A stretch of 64,000 nucleotides of DNA from Aromatoleum evansii (lineage in GTDB: Bacteria; Pseudomonadota; Gammaproteobacteria; Burkholderiales; Rhodocyclaceae): the NCBI RefSeq assembly GCF_012910805.1, contig NZ_WTVK01000019.1, positions 1-64,000 of the forward strand, read 5' to 3'. Of this stretch, positions 15,650 to 24,150 are shown piece after piece. Made by a program: the position numbers and the translations under genes. The notes under the pieces were generated by a model. It had not been told where the DNA came from and ran no database searches. It was given only the letters and a program-made list of their open reading frames with translations. Within the stretch, counting starts at the first letter, position 1; each line of letters begins with the position of its first letter.

Positions 15650-18601
15650 ATGGTCAGCCAAACCAACGAAGCAGCGCTCGAAACGCACATCGAAAACGCC
15701 CTCGCCAAGGACGGCTACTGCATTGGTAATCCGGCTGACTTCGACAGAGAGTTTGCCATCGACGGCAAACTCTTCTGGCAGTTCCTCGAAGCCTCCCAAT
15801 CCAAGGAGTTGGCGAAGCTGAAGGATCGTCCGAACTGGCAGCGCCTGCTACTGGAGCGGCTGAGCAAGAAGATTAAGAAGGACAGCGTGCTGGCTGTCCT
15901 GAAGAAGGGGCTGGACATCGACGATGCCCACTTCGACCTGCTCTACCGGCTGCCCTACAACGACCTGAACCCGGAAGTCGTTGCCAATTTCGAGGCCAAC
16001 GTCTTCAGCGTAACCCGGCAGGTGCATTACAGTGAGTCCGACACCTTCAAGTCGGTGGACATGGTGCTCTTCGTCAATGGCTTGGCAATTGCATCGCTGG
16101 AGCTGAAGAACCCATGGACCGGCCAGAACGTCCACAACGCCATTAAGCAGTACCGTACTGACCGCGACCAACGGGAGCCGTTGTTCGAATTTGGCCGCTG
16201 TCTGGTCCACTTTGCGGTGGACCCAGACGAGGCCTACATGTGTGCTCAGTTGGCCGGAAACGACAGCAATTTCTTGCCGTTCAACAAGGGCTTCAACTTC
16301 GGCAAGGGCAACCCGGTCAACCCGAAAGGCCACAAAACGGCCTACCTCTGGGAAGACATCCTCCCGCGCCGCAGTCTGACCAACATCATCGAGCAGTTCG
16401 CCAAGTTCACTGTCGAGAAGGACAAAAAGACGGGCAAGGAACGTAGGGCGCTGTTCTTCCCCCGCTATCAACAGCTGAACGTGGTGCGCGGCATCCTGGC
16501 TGACGCCAAACAACATGGCATCGGCCAGACTTACCTGATCCAGCACTCGGCAGGCTCGGGTAAGTCCAACTCAATTACGTGGCTGGCCTACCAGCTGGTT
16601 GAGCTGTACGACACGGCAGGCACCGCCAACGTGTTCAATTCCGTGGTCGTCGTGACCGATCGCCGGGTGTTGGACACCCAGCTCAAGGACAACATCAAGC
16701 TTTTCTCAGAGACCAAGAACATCGTTGCCCATGCCGAGAGCGCTGCCGAGCTGAAGGCGCATCTGGAGTTGGGCAAGAAGATCATCATCACCACGGTGCA
16801 GAAATTCCCGTTCATCGTGGATGGCATCGATGATCTGACCGACCGAAACTTTGCCGTCATAATCGACGAGGCACATTCTTCGCAATCAGGCAGCGCCTCC
16901 GACAAGCTGAACATGACGCTGGGAGCGGAAGACGAGGAAGTGCCAGAAGACCTCCAGGACAAGATTCTTGCGGCCATGAAGGGCCGCAAGATGAGCCAGA
17001 ACGCCAGCTACTTCGCCTTCACCGCCACCCCTAAGCCGGCCACGCTGGAGAAGTTCGGGCGGCAAGGCCCAGACGGGAAGTTCTACCCCTTCCACCTGTA
17101 CTCGATGAAGCAAGCCATCGAGGAGAAATTCATCCTCGATGTGCTGGAGAAGTACACGACTTACAAGAGCTACTACGAGGTCCAGAAATCGGTCGAAGAG
17201 AACCCGCTGTTCGACACTGCCAAGGCCCAGAAGAAGCTCAAGGCGTTTGTGGAGGCCAGCCCCCGCACCATCGAGGTGAAGGCCAAGATCATGGTCGATC
17301 ATTTCATGAGCAATGTCTGGCAGGCCAAGAAGCTAAAGGGCAAAGCGAAGGCGATGGTCGTAACGCGCAACATCGAATGCGCGATCCGCTACTTCTTCGC
17401 CATCCGCACCGCCTTGCAGGAGGCCAATGCGCCATTCAAGGCTCTCGTGGCCTTCTCGGGCGAGAAAACCGTCGATGGCATTAAGTACACCGAGGACGGG
17501 CTCAACGGCATTCCGGCCCGCGATCTGCCCGAGGAGTTCGAGAAGGACGATTTCAAGATTCTGGTCGTCGCCAACAAGTACCTGACCGGTTTCGACGAAC
17601 CCATGCTGCACACCATGTACGTGGACAAGAAGCTGCAAGGGGTACTCGCGGTGCAGGCGCTTTCACGCCTGAACCGTTGCAATTGGAAGCTGGGCAAGAC
17701 CGACACCTTCGTCCTCGACTTCTACAATACGGTGGACGACATCAAGGCCGCATTCGACCCGTTCTACACGGCAACGACCCTGAGCGAGCCCACCGACGTC
17801 AACGTGCTGCACGACCTCAAGGATTCGCTGGATAACTTCGGGATTTACGACTGGTCGGAGGTGACGACCTTCAACGAGAAGTTCTTCGCCAGCGCCGAGG
17901 CCGAAGAACTACACCCCATCATTGATACCGTGGTGGCCCGCTTTGATGCCGACCTCGACGACGAGCAGCGCATCGACTTCAAGATCAAGGCCAAGCAGTT
18001 CGTGAAGATTTACGCCCAGGTGGCAGCCATCATCCCGTTCAACAAGGTGAACTGGGAAATGCTGCACTGGTTCCTGAAATTCCTGATTCCTAAATTGAAG
18101 GTGAAGGACCCGGATCAGGACAAGTTGGATGAACTCCTGAACAGCGTCGACCTTTCCACCTACGGGCTGGAAAGGTCACGTCTTGAGGTGACGATCGGTC
18201 TCGATGCTTCGGAAACGGAACTGGAGCCGCAGAACCCGAATGTCCGGGGCGCTCATTTCGGTGACGGCGACAAAGACCCACTCGACGAGATCGTTCGCGC
18301 CTTCAACGAGCGTCACTTTGCTGGCTGGGAGGCCACGCCGGAAGAACAGCGCGTGAAGTTCATCAACATCGCCAAGCATGTGATGAGCCATGCCGACTAC
18401 AAGGTTCAGGTCGAAGACAACCCCGACAGCCAGAACCGGCAGTTGGCGTTGGAGCGTCTGATCCAACAGGCAATCAGCGTCGAGAGGCGGCGGGAGCTTG
18501 ATCTCTACAAGCGGTATGCGTCCGACCCGGATTTCAAGCGGGCGTTTGATGCGAGCGTGTCGAGGCTTTTATCCGCTAAGTCGACAAGCTTGGTCATTTA
18601 A
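15650..18601 (+). CDS. hsdR: Type I restriction endonuclease/translocase HsdR (983 aa)
   Basis: Restriction and motor subunit. The PD-(D/E)xK nuclease region includes IASLELKNPWTGQNV near residue 150. The SF2 helicase has Walker A in SAGSGKSNSITWLAYQL near residue 300 and a DEAH box (VIIDEAHSSQSG) near 405; further motifs include FTATPKP and a motif VI-like ALSRLNRCNW. All key residues are intact, so the system should be functional. Last of the hsdMSR operon; the AlbA_2 gene follows after 11 bases. Confidence 0.95.
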   Translation: MVSQTNEAALETHIENALAKDGYCIGNPADFDREFAIDGKLFWQFLEASQSKELAKLKDRPNWQRLLLERLSKKIKKDSVLAVLKKGLDIDDAHFDLLYRLPYNDLNPEVVANFEANVFSVTRQVHYSESDTFKSVDMVLFVNGLAIASLELKNPWTGQNVHNAIKQYRTDRDQREPLFEFGRCLVHFAVDPDEAYMCAQLAGNDSNFLPFNKGFNFGKGNPVNPKGHKTAYLWEDILPRRSLTNIIEQFAKFTVEKDKKTGKERRALFFPRYQQLNVVRGILADAKQHGIGQTYLIQHSAGSGKSNSITWLAYQLVELYDTAGTANVFNSVVVVTDRRVLDTQLKDNIKLFSETKNIVAHAESAAELKAHLELGKKIIITTVQKFPFIVDGIDDLTDRNFAVIIDEAHSSQSGSASDKLNMTLGAEDEEVPEDLQDKILAAMKGRKMSQNASYFAFTATPKPATLEKFGRQGPDGKFYPFHLYSMKQAIEEKFILDVLEKYTTYKSYYEVQKSVEENPLFDTAKAQKKLKAFVEASPRTIEVKAKIMVDHFMSNVWQAKKLKGKAKAMVVTRNIECAIRYFFAIRTALQEANAPFKALVAFSGEKTVDGIKYTEDGLNGIPARDLPEEFEKDDFKILVVANKYLTGFDEPMLHTMYVDKKLQGVLAVQALSRLNRCNWKLGKTDTFVLDFYNTVDDIKAAFDPFYTATTLSEPTDVNVLHDLKDSLDNFGIYDWSEVTTFNEKFFASAEAEELHPIIDTVVARFDADLDDEQRIDFKIKAKQFVKIYAQVAAIIPFNKVNWEMLHWFLKFLIPKLKVKDPDQDKLDELLNSVDLSTYGLERSRLEVTIGLDASETELEPQNPNVRGAHFGDGDKDPLDEIVRAFNERHFAGWEATPEEQRVKFINIAKHVMSHADYKVQVEDNPDSQNRQLALERLIQQAISVERRRELDLYKRYASDPDFKRAFDASVSRLLSAKSTSLVI

Positions 18602-18612
18602 GGAAAATAAAA

Positions 18613-19941
18613 TTGGCGAAGCCACGAAGAACTGCTGATATTGCACAGTATGCAAGCGAGCCATTTTCCGATCAGAACTTAGCAACAATTTTCAGATTTC
18701 ATACTGAGAACCCCCATCGCTTGATAACTCGAGAGAGCGGTTGGATTGAATTCAAGCAGACGTTTTCTTGGGGGAATAGGGCTGAGTATGCAAAAACAAT
18801 CGCCGCATTCGCAAATAGCCGGGGTGGTTACTTCGTATTTGGGGTAAAAGATCGGCCACGTGATGTAGTGGGTACTGATCTTGCCAAATGGGAGGCTACT
18901 GACCCGACAACGATTTCCGAGTTCCTAAACCAGTCACTTGGAGTTGAAATTGAGTGGGAAGGCCATGTCGTTGAAGTGCGGGGGCTAAAGGTCGTCGTAT
19001 TGTACATACGAGAGGCTCGTCGTAAGCCGGTCATAGCAGCGCAGTCTCACAAGAGCCATTTGGTTGAAGGGGAAATTTACTATCGTTACCGAGGGCGTTC
19101 GCAGCGGATACGATATTCCGATCTCCAGAACCTTCTAGACGAGCAAAGAAGGGATGACCAGGCGGCCTGGCTGAGAGTATTCAGGCAAATTGCCAAGACG
19201 GGGATAGAAAACACTGCGCTCATCGACTTGGCAACAGGCCACGGCCTCGGGCCCGGTTCAAAATTCTACATTGATCAGGAATCTCTTTCGCATCTCAAAT
19301 TTATTCGAGAGGGGCACTTTACAGAAAAAGGAGGCGCGCCTGCACTTCGACTAGTAGGAGATGCAGCAATTGTTCCTGGCGCCCTTATCCAGCCAGAAAG
19401 GAAGGTTCTGGTTGTTCGTAATATTCACCTTCCAGAAATCATTGAAGGATTTCTGAATCGAACCCAAGTCGAGAACCCTCTCCAGTTCATCAAGCAGGTC
19501 TGCTTTGAAACGTCAGCGTATCTGCCGATCTACTACTATGCGAACCTTGCTGGCTTAGATACGCTTGAAAAGATCGCGAAAGTTGTTGAGGGTGTAAATA
19601 CGACGTCCAGCAGTCGAAAGATTCTTTTGCAGAGGCTAGTGGGGCAAGACGATCTCTCCAGCCCTATTCCGGGAGCGAACAGCAGAGAAGCTGGTAAGCG
19701 GCGAAGAGAAAAACTTCAGGCCCTGCTAAATTTGGAACTGAGCGGCGGCGATGACAGTGAGACGGTATCATCCGCCCTAGAGGCAATACGTTGCCTCACC
19801 CTCGAGCAGATTGATGAGGGTTATCTAAACCCGTTGTTGCTGCAGTGGTTTGGAAAATACTATACGCAAGAAGGTTTTCCCGATAGGTTTCGGAGGGCTA
19901 TCGCCCATCTTGATCGCTTGCGATATCGCCCTCGCGAATGA
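18613..19941 (+). CDS. AlbA_2 (Schlafen-type) domain protein linked to type I R-M (442 aa)
   Basis: The N-terminal 150 residues match the AlbA_2/Schlafen ATP- or nucleic-acid-binding domain: GWIEFKQTFSWGNRAEYAKTIAAFANSRGGYFVFGVKD (quoted in parts: IEFKQTFSW, IAAFANSRGGYFVFGV). The rest is a helical, uncharacterised region. The TTG start at 18613 is chosen because AAGGAAA lies just upstream and no ATG fits. With 11 bases to hsdR it is probably in the R-M operon. Composition is more AT-rich than flanking genes. It may be an auxiliary defence protein. Confidence 0.75.
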   Translation: MAKPRRTADIAQYASEPFSDQNLATIFRFHTENPHRLITRESGWIEFKQTFSWGNRAEYAKTIAAFANSRGGYFVFGVKDRPRDVVGTDLAKWEATDPTTISEFLNQSLGVEIEWEGHVVEVRGLKVVVLYIREARRKPVIAAQSHKSHLVEGEIYYRYRGRSQRIRYSDLQNLLDEQRRDDQAAWLRVFRQIAKTGIENTALIDLATGHGLGPGSKFYIDQESLSHLKFIREGHFTEKGGAPALRLVGDAAIVPGALIQPERKVLVVRNIHLPEIIEGFLNRTQVENPLQFIKQVCFETSAYLPIYYYANLAGLDTLEKIAKVVEGVNTTSSSRKILLQRLVGQDDLSSPIPGANSREAGKRRREKLQALLNLELSGGDDSETVSSALEAIRCLTLEQIDEGYLNPLLLQWFGKYYTQEGFPDRFRRAIAHLDRLRYRPRE

Positions 19942-19978
19942 GTCACTAGACAAGTGCAGCGACATTGCGACATTTGTA

Positions 19979-21619
19979 TCAACGAAAAAGCCAACCTCCA
20001 GCGGTTGGCTTTTTCGTGCTGGGCGTGCAGTCGAAGCGCTTGTATTGACTGTCCACACCAGTAGTTTGTGTACTTATGCGCCCCCAGTCCCCAACACGTA
20101 CGTAGTGTTGCAGATGCTGATACTCCTCGATGTGCGATTCCGCCTCGAAATCGAGAAAGAGCAGCGCCCCTTCCTGATCGAACTGGAACCCCTCTTCTTC
20201 CACGATCCCCTCCCAAGCCGTCACCACACTGCTCTTGCCGTACTCGGTGACACCGATGCAGGTTTCGAGCATCGACGCTGCGTACGGGTCAAGCAGGCCT
20301 GCGGCGTGCGTCTTGGCGGCCATCGTCCAGTCATCTCCCACCGGCAGAAACTGCGGCGCCGGCAGATCGACCTTCGGAAACGGCTCCACCACAGGGACGG
20401 GATACCGGATGCCCTTCTCGTGGATGTCGAGAAAGTCTTGCAGCGCCGCAAAGCCGTCCCAATGGCCGTTTAGGGACCAATGAGCGTCAATGGCGAACAT
20501 CTGCTCCAGCGTGACGAGCTGAAACCGCGGCTCGTTCAGTCCTGCAATGCGCGAAGCCTCGAACTCCTCCGCGTCGAGCGTGACCGCCATACGGAAGAGA
20601 TCGCGCAGTTTGCGCGGGCTGTAGACATCGGGCCGGATCGCAACGTGGCCCTTCTCGATCGTCCGGCCAACCCAAAGGCGATTCTCCAGGTCGTAGTCCG
20701 TATCGATGAGGTACTGACGCAGTGCCGCCACCCCTTTCAGGAAGGCGTACTCGGGCTTGTCGAGCATCGCTGTCATGCTGGCGTCGGTGCGAACCTGCAT
20801 GCAGAGCATGCAACCGAACCGGGCACCACAGCCGCCCTTGCGAGGCGCACCTTCGGTGAGCGAGTCGTTGATCACCGCGCAGGACGTGGGCCCGGCGTCG
20901 GCGTAAGCGTCTCTCACGGCCACGCCGTCCGTGTAGGACTCGAGCAAGCCGCTTGTCAGCAGACCGATGAGCTCCCACACATTTTCCGTCGTCCAATGTG
21001 CGATCGGCGACAGCACCAGCTCGCCCATCTTGTTGCGCACCGGCGCCAGGTCCGAATCGCCGCGCTTGCGCATCTTCTGCCCCCGCGCTTCGCTTTCGCT
21101 GAAGCGCGTTCCGGTAAGGGTGCAGACTTCGCGCCCTTGCCCCCAATCGGGCAGCAGCTTTTCGCGCAGCCGCATCATCGGCGCGACCTTCCAATCCGTG
21201 CTGCAATCGCCTTGGCGCTCGGGCACGCTCGGCAGCGCACGGCCACCGAGAATGCGAACCGCCCAGGTGTCGAGCAGCTTGGGTTGCGATACTGCCACCT
21301 CAAGCTCCACGCCCAACTTCTTCGCGTAGGCTTGCATGCGACCAAGTTCCGCAAACGCTACAGCGCTGATTAGCGGATTTTCGATTTGCGTGTTGGCATG
21401 AAGAACCAGCATCCGAGGACGAATCCCCTCAGCCAGCACCCGCGCGACGGCCATGAACCACACGACCATCAGCGCGAGTGAATCCTTCCCGCCGCTAAAT
21501 GCTGCTGCCAGAGGCACGCCATCCCGCATCAACTGCGCGAGGGTCGCCACTGTCCTTTCGAGGCGTAATTCGAGCGGTTCCTCGACCACTCGCACCTCCT
21601 GCGGTACGAACAGATCCAT
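19979..21619 (-). CDS. PP-loop ATPase, PAPS-reductase/DndC-like (546 aa)
   Basis: Member of the adenine-nucleotide alpha-hydrolase superfamily. The PP-loop AAAFSGGKDSLALMV is near residue 42, followed by LVLHANTQIENPL and a CSTDWKVAPM segment as in PAPS reductase-type and DndC-type enzymes. A Cys cluster (GGCGARFGCMLCMQV) could bind iron-sulfur or zinc. Relatives activate substrates by adenylation, including sulfur transfer to DNA in Dnd systems; the substrate here is unknown. Preceded by its own structured leader (21620-21678). The last residues are encoded through the terminator. Confidence 0.8.
   Translation of the reverse strand: MDLFVPQEVRVVEEPLELRLERTVATLAQLMRDGVPLAAAFSGGKDSLALMVVWFMAVARVLAEGIRPRMLVLHANTQIENPLISAVAFAELGRMQAYAKKLGVELEVAVSQPKLLDTWAVRILGGRALPSVPERQGDCSTDWKVAPMMRLREKLLPDWGQGREVCTLTGTRFSESEARGQKMRKRGDSDLAPVRNKMGELVLSPIAHWTTENVWELIGLLTSGLLESYTDGVAVRDAYADAGPTSCAVINDSLTEGAPRKGGCGARFGCMLCMQVRTDASMTAMLDKPEYAFLKGVAALRQYLIDTDYDLENRLWVGRTIEKGHVAIRPDVYSPRKLRDLFRMAVTLDAEEFEASRIAGLNEPRFQLVTLEQMFAIDAHWSLNGHWDGFAALQDFLDIHEKGIRYPVPVVEPFPKVDLPAPQFLPVGDDWTMAAKTHAAGLLDPYAASMLETCIGVTEYGKSSVVTAWEGIVEEEGFQFDQEGALLFLDFEAESHIEEYQHLQHYVRVGDWGRISTQTTGVDSQYKRFDCTPSTKKPTAGGWLFR
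19983..20016. terminator. Bidirectional rho-independent terminator
   Basis: A perfect 14-bp stem, CGAAAAAGCCAACC paired with GGTTGGCTTTTTCG, closes a six-base loop. It has T runs on both strands and lies between the convergent AlbA_2 gene and the PP-loop gene. The stop codon of the latter (19979-19981) lies beyond the hairpin, so its last codons are in the terminator. Confidence 0.9.
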
Positions 21620-21678
21620 GTCAGGCTCCTGATTGACGCGGAGCCTGCCCCCCTGCGGGAGACAGCCCCGCATGGGTT
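21620..21678 (-). promoter_or_regulatory. Structured 5' leader, copy 1
   Basis: Hairpin sequestering the Shine-Dalgarno: AGGCUCC (21640-21646) pairs with GGAGCCU (21623-21629). Upstream, UGCGGG can pair with CCCGCA, and that second arm can instead pair with the following GGG, giving two exclusive folds. Begins with AACCC. Confidence 0.75.
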
Positions 21679-21694
21679 GGTGGATTGCTTCGTT

Positions 21695-22231
21695 CTACGC
21701 CGCAAGCGGCGTCTGCTCTTGCGTCTGGCCGGGCGCGGTGAGCGACCTGACCATCCAGCGCGCCGCCTCCATGGCTTCCGCGTGACGGAACTGTTCGGTT
21801 CCGTCGGTGATGACCACGAACGCCTTTCCCTGCCTTGTGAGGCGCACGGTGCGACCCTTGCACTGCACCCTGGCCTCACCGGCGCGTTTCGCGCTCACTG
21901 CCACTTCCAGCGCGAGCGATTCGGTCGCGAGCCAGATCGCCCCGGCCATCTCTTCGGCCAGTTTCTGCCGGCGCAGCGCGAGATTGCGCTCCTCGGTGAT
22001 GCGGGCCGTTTCCGCCCACGCCTCACCGACGTCGACCGCATCGATCTCGACGAAGCAACCTGGATACCAGGCCACGTCGTTCGGGATCGCGCTATGCCCG
22101 GATTCAAGCGGCACCCATTGCAAGCGGTATTCCGGCAGGATGTTTCGCGGGCTTTGCCCCGGCCTCATCGGATAGGGGATCAGGACGAACCCCGTCCATT
22201 CCTGGAGGAAAATCGTCATCTTGGTGTGCAT
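21695..22231 (-). CDS. Hypothetical protein (178 aa)
   Basis: Not recognised. Begins MHTKMTIFLQEWTGFVLIPY. A long alpha-helical middle (RITEERNLALRRQKLAEEMAG) is followed by a short beta segment (ARVQCKGRTVRLTRQGKAFVV) that looks like a small barrel. No signal peptide or membrane segment, so probably cytoplasmic. It has its own leader and lies 75 bases before the PP-loop gene, which also has one; the two could be co-transcribed but separately controlled at translation. Confidence 0.65.
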   Translation of the reverse strand: MHTKMTIFLQEWTGFVLIPYPMRPGQSPRNILPEYRLQWVPLESGHSAIPNDVAWYPGCFVEIDAVDVGEAWAETARITEERNLALRRQKLAEEMAGAIWLATESLALEVAVSAKRAGEARVQCKGRTVRLTRQGKAFVVITDGTEQFRHAEAMEAARWMVRSLTAPGQTQEQTPLAA

Positions 22232-22285
22232 GGTTGGCTCCTTTGTGACGCGGAGCCCTTCCCGACGGGAAAGCCCCGCCAGGGT
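22232..22285 (-). promoter_or_regulatory. Structured 5' leader, copy 2
   Basis: SD hairpin GGCUCC (22252-22257) with GGAGCC (22236-22241). Upstream, UUCCCG pairs with CGGGAA; the alternative is GCGGG with CCCGU, sharing the CCCG arm. Confidence 0.75.
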
Positions 22286-22300
22286 AATGAATCTTGAAAG

Positions 22301-22711
22301 TCAGTCCGCTGCGATGGTTTCGGACGCCGAAATCACTTCGGACAGAAACACCTCGGCCAATCCGTCGCCACAGTCCAGCACGATGATCGTCTCGCCGTGC
22401 AGACCTTCAACCGCACCCGTCTCGGACACGATGCGCACGACGCGACAGACGCCCGAGGACAGTCCATTGTCGGGATCGGTCCAGAAAACCTCGTCGTCCG
22501 GCTGCAGGGTGTAGAGACCTTCGTAGCGGGGATCGAAATCCCCGAATTCCTGCGCGCGTTCGAGTGACCAGACTTCGGCCTCGGGATTGACGGCGAGGAA
22601 CTGTGCAGCGTCCTGTGCGGACGCCAAGCGTGAGGCGGAAGCCAGATCGAAGCACCAGCCCGAATCGGTCCAGTAGCCGGCTTCCTTGCGAGAGGCGATG
22701 ACGTGAGGCAT
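22301..22711 (-). CDS. Hypothetical acidic protein (136 aa)
   Basis: Not recognised. An acidic protein with a helical N-terminal half (SASRLASAQDAAQFLA) and a C-terminal half containing DDEVFWTDPDNGLSSGVCRVV, which looks like a small SH3-like or barrel fold. The start at 22711 follows a CCGGAG ribosome-binding site embedded in leader copy 3; an upstream ATG at 22834 would extend through the leader. First gene of the minus-strand run that ends with the PP-loop gene. Confidence 0.6.
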   Translation of the reverse strand: MPHVIASRKEAGYWTDSGWCFDLASASRLASAQDAAQFLAVNPEAEVWSLERAQEFGDFDPRYEGLYTLQPDDEVFWTDPDNGLSSGVCRVVRIVSETGAVEGLHGETIIVLDCGDGLAEVFLSEVISASETIAAD

Positions 22712-22780
22712 GTTTTTCTCCGGTTGTGCGGAGGCCTCACGCACCCCGCCTGGGTTCGTGAGAACCCCGCGAGGCATGTT
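22712..22780 (-). promoter_or_regulatory. Structured 5' leader, copy 3
   Basis: SD hairpin CUCC (22730-22733) with GGAG (22718-22721). Upstream a larger stem CUCACG with CGUGAG encloses ACCC and GGGGU. A GCGGGGU element lies 5' of it, with the CUUUCAAC motif at the far end. The remaining 22781-23012 holds the divergent promoter region of the next plus-strand gene and no visible ORF of note. Confidence 0.65.
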
Positions 22781-23012
22781 GAAAGTCTGGTTGCGGGCCC
22801 AGCGTGCCCATGACGATCCACGATGGATCGACAATTACGATGAGTCTAGCATGCGCCTTCGGTATCTGCGCAAAACCCATCTTGCAACGGCAGCTAAACG
22901 TGTTGAACTGAATCCATCGCGGCAAACGACGCTTTATCAGCCTTTTAGCGCGCCGTCTCGTATCCGCGAACCCGCTACTATCGCGGGCTGCACATGCTGT
23001 CATGGAGATTTT

Positions 23013-23927
23013 ATGCATCGCTCCCTCGCTCTCGCCTCGCTTGCCGCTTATGCCGTCGCCGCGCCGGCCGCGCCGGATGTCGGGCAGATGAATCTCCTGA
23101 GCGCTCCGGGCACCCCGTTCCATGCGGAGTTCCCGCTCCTGCCACGCTCGCCCGCCGATCTCGCAAACTTGCAGGCAGGCCTCATGACGCGCGGGGCTCA
23201 GAAGGGGAGCGCGATGCGCGAATGGGAGCGCGGCCTGACCTTCAGGCTCGATAATCGAGATTGGCGCCACGTGCTCGTGGCGCGAGCCGCGGCGCCGCTG
23301 CAAGACGAGTTGATCGACTTGACGCTTGGCTTGGACAGTCCAACCGGCAGCATTACCCGCGACTACGCGCTGACCTTTCGCGATGGCGCATGGGTGCCGG
23401 TGCCTGTGGGCGCAGACCTTCGCACGGTGGCCGTGCAGAGCAACACTCATGGCGAGCGGCCAGCTGGCGAGAGTGGAATGCGTCTATCGTCCGGACTGAG
23501 CTTCGTGATCCCGTTCGCCGACGGGCGTGTGAGCCTTGGCCCGAAGGGGCGTGCCGCCGTGGCCGAACTTGTTGAGGCGGCCGGCGATTCCGAGCGCATC
23601 CACGTGAAGGGATGGGCCGGATCGCAAGCGGTCGATCGAGAGCAGATGGCCTTCAATCGGGCCTACACGGTGCAGTACAACCTGCGCCAACACGGCATTG
23701 CCGAGGATCGCATCCGGATCGTGTCGCCGAGCATTGCCTTGTCCGAATTGGATGCCGTGGGGGATGCGGCGCCGCGGGTCGTTGCGACGCTGCTTGCAGC
23801 CCGTGGCAATGACGAGATCGCTCACGTTGATCGTTTGCGCGACCTCCGCGCCGACCACGGCGCCTCTCGCATCGACGCGCCTGTGCAACTCGCCATGAGC
23901 CAGACGCTCACCGGGGCGCGGCAATAA
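23013..23927 (+). CDS. Exported FimV-N-like / OmpA-C-like protein (304 aa)
   Basis: Signal peptide of about 20 residues (LALASLAAYAVAAPAAP). The mature N-terminus GQMNLLSAPGTPFHAEFPLL resembles the FimV N-terminal domain. The C-terminal 110 residues match the OmpA peptidoglycan-binding fold (SFVIPFADGRVSLGPKGRAA, then VKGWAGSQ and RAYTVQYNLRQHGIAEDRI). Predicted periplasmic or outer-membrane linked. ATG 23013 has GGAG eight bases upstream. Followed by a membrane protein (TAATG overlap) and an RTX protein, suggesting one envelope or adhesion operon. Confidence 0.75.
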   Translation: MHRSLALASLAAYAVAAPAAPDVGQMNLLSAPGTPFHAEFPLLPRSPADLANLQAGLMTRGAQKGSAMREWERGLTFRLDNRDWRHVLVARAAAPLQDELIDLTLGLDSPTGSITRDYALTFRDGAWVPVPVGADLRTVAVQSNTHGERPAGESGMRLSSGLSFVIPFADGRVSLGPKGRAAVAELVEAAGDSERIHVKGWAGSQAVDREQMAFNRAYTVQYNLRQHGIAEDRIRIVSPSIALSELDAVGDAAPRVVATLLAARGNDEIAHVDRLRDLRADHGASRIDAPVQLAMSQTLTGARQ

Positions 23928-24145
23928 TGAGTTGGCAATGGATTGGCCTAGAAATCGGCACCCTCGCGGCGTCGATCCTCGTATGGCTCGGCTTCATGCT
24001 CTTGCTCGCGCCGCTTTATGGCGCCCCCCCGATTACCGAGAACCCCGCCTACTACCTGAGTTCGCTGGTGGTCGGCCTGTTTCTTCATGCCGTATGGCGC
24101 TACTGGCGCCGTCGCGCGCACGCCAAGACACACACTGAGGATTGA
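23927..24145 (+). CDS. Small two-helix inner-membrane protein (72 aa)
   Basis: Two predicted transmembrane segments (residues about 8-31 and 43-58) and a basic C-terminal tail (RYWRRRAHAK). No family recognised. Its start overlaps the previous stop (TAATG), and its stop lies five bases before the ATG of the RTX gene, so it is the middle gene of a tricistron. It may anchor or help export its neighbours. Confidence 0.75.
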   Translation: MSWQWIGLEIGTLAASILVWLGFMLLLAPLYGAPPITENPAYYLSSLVVGLFLHAVWRYWRRRAHAKTHTED

Positions 24146-24150
24146 CCATC

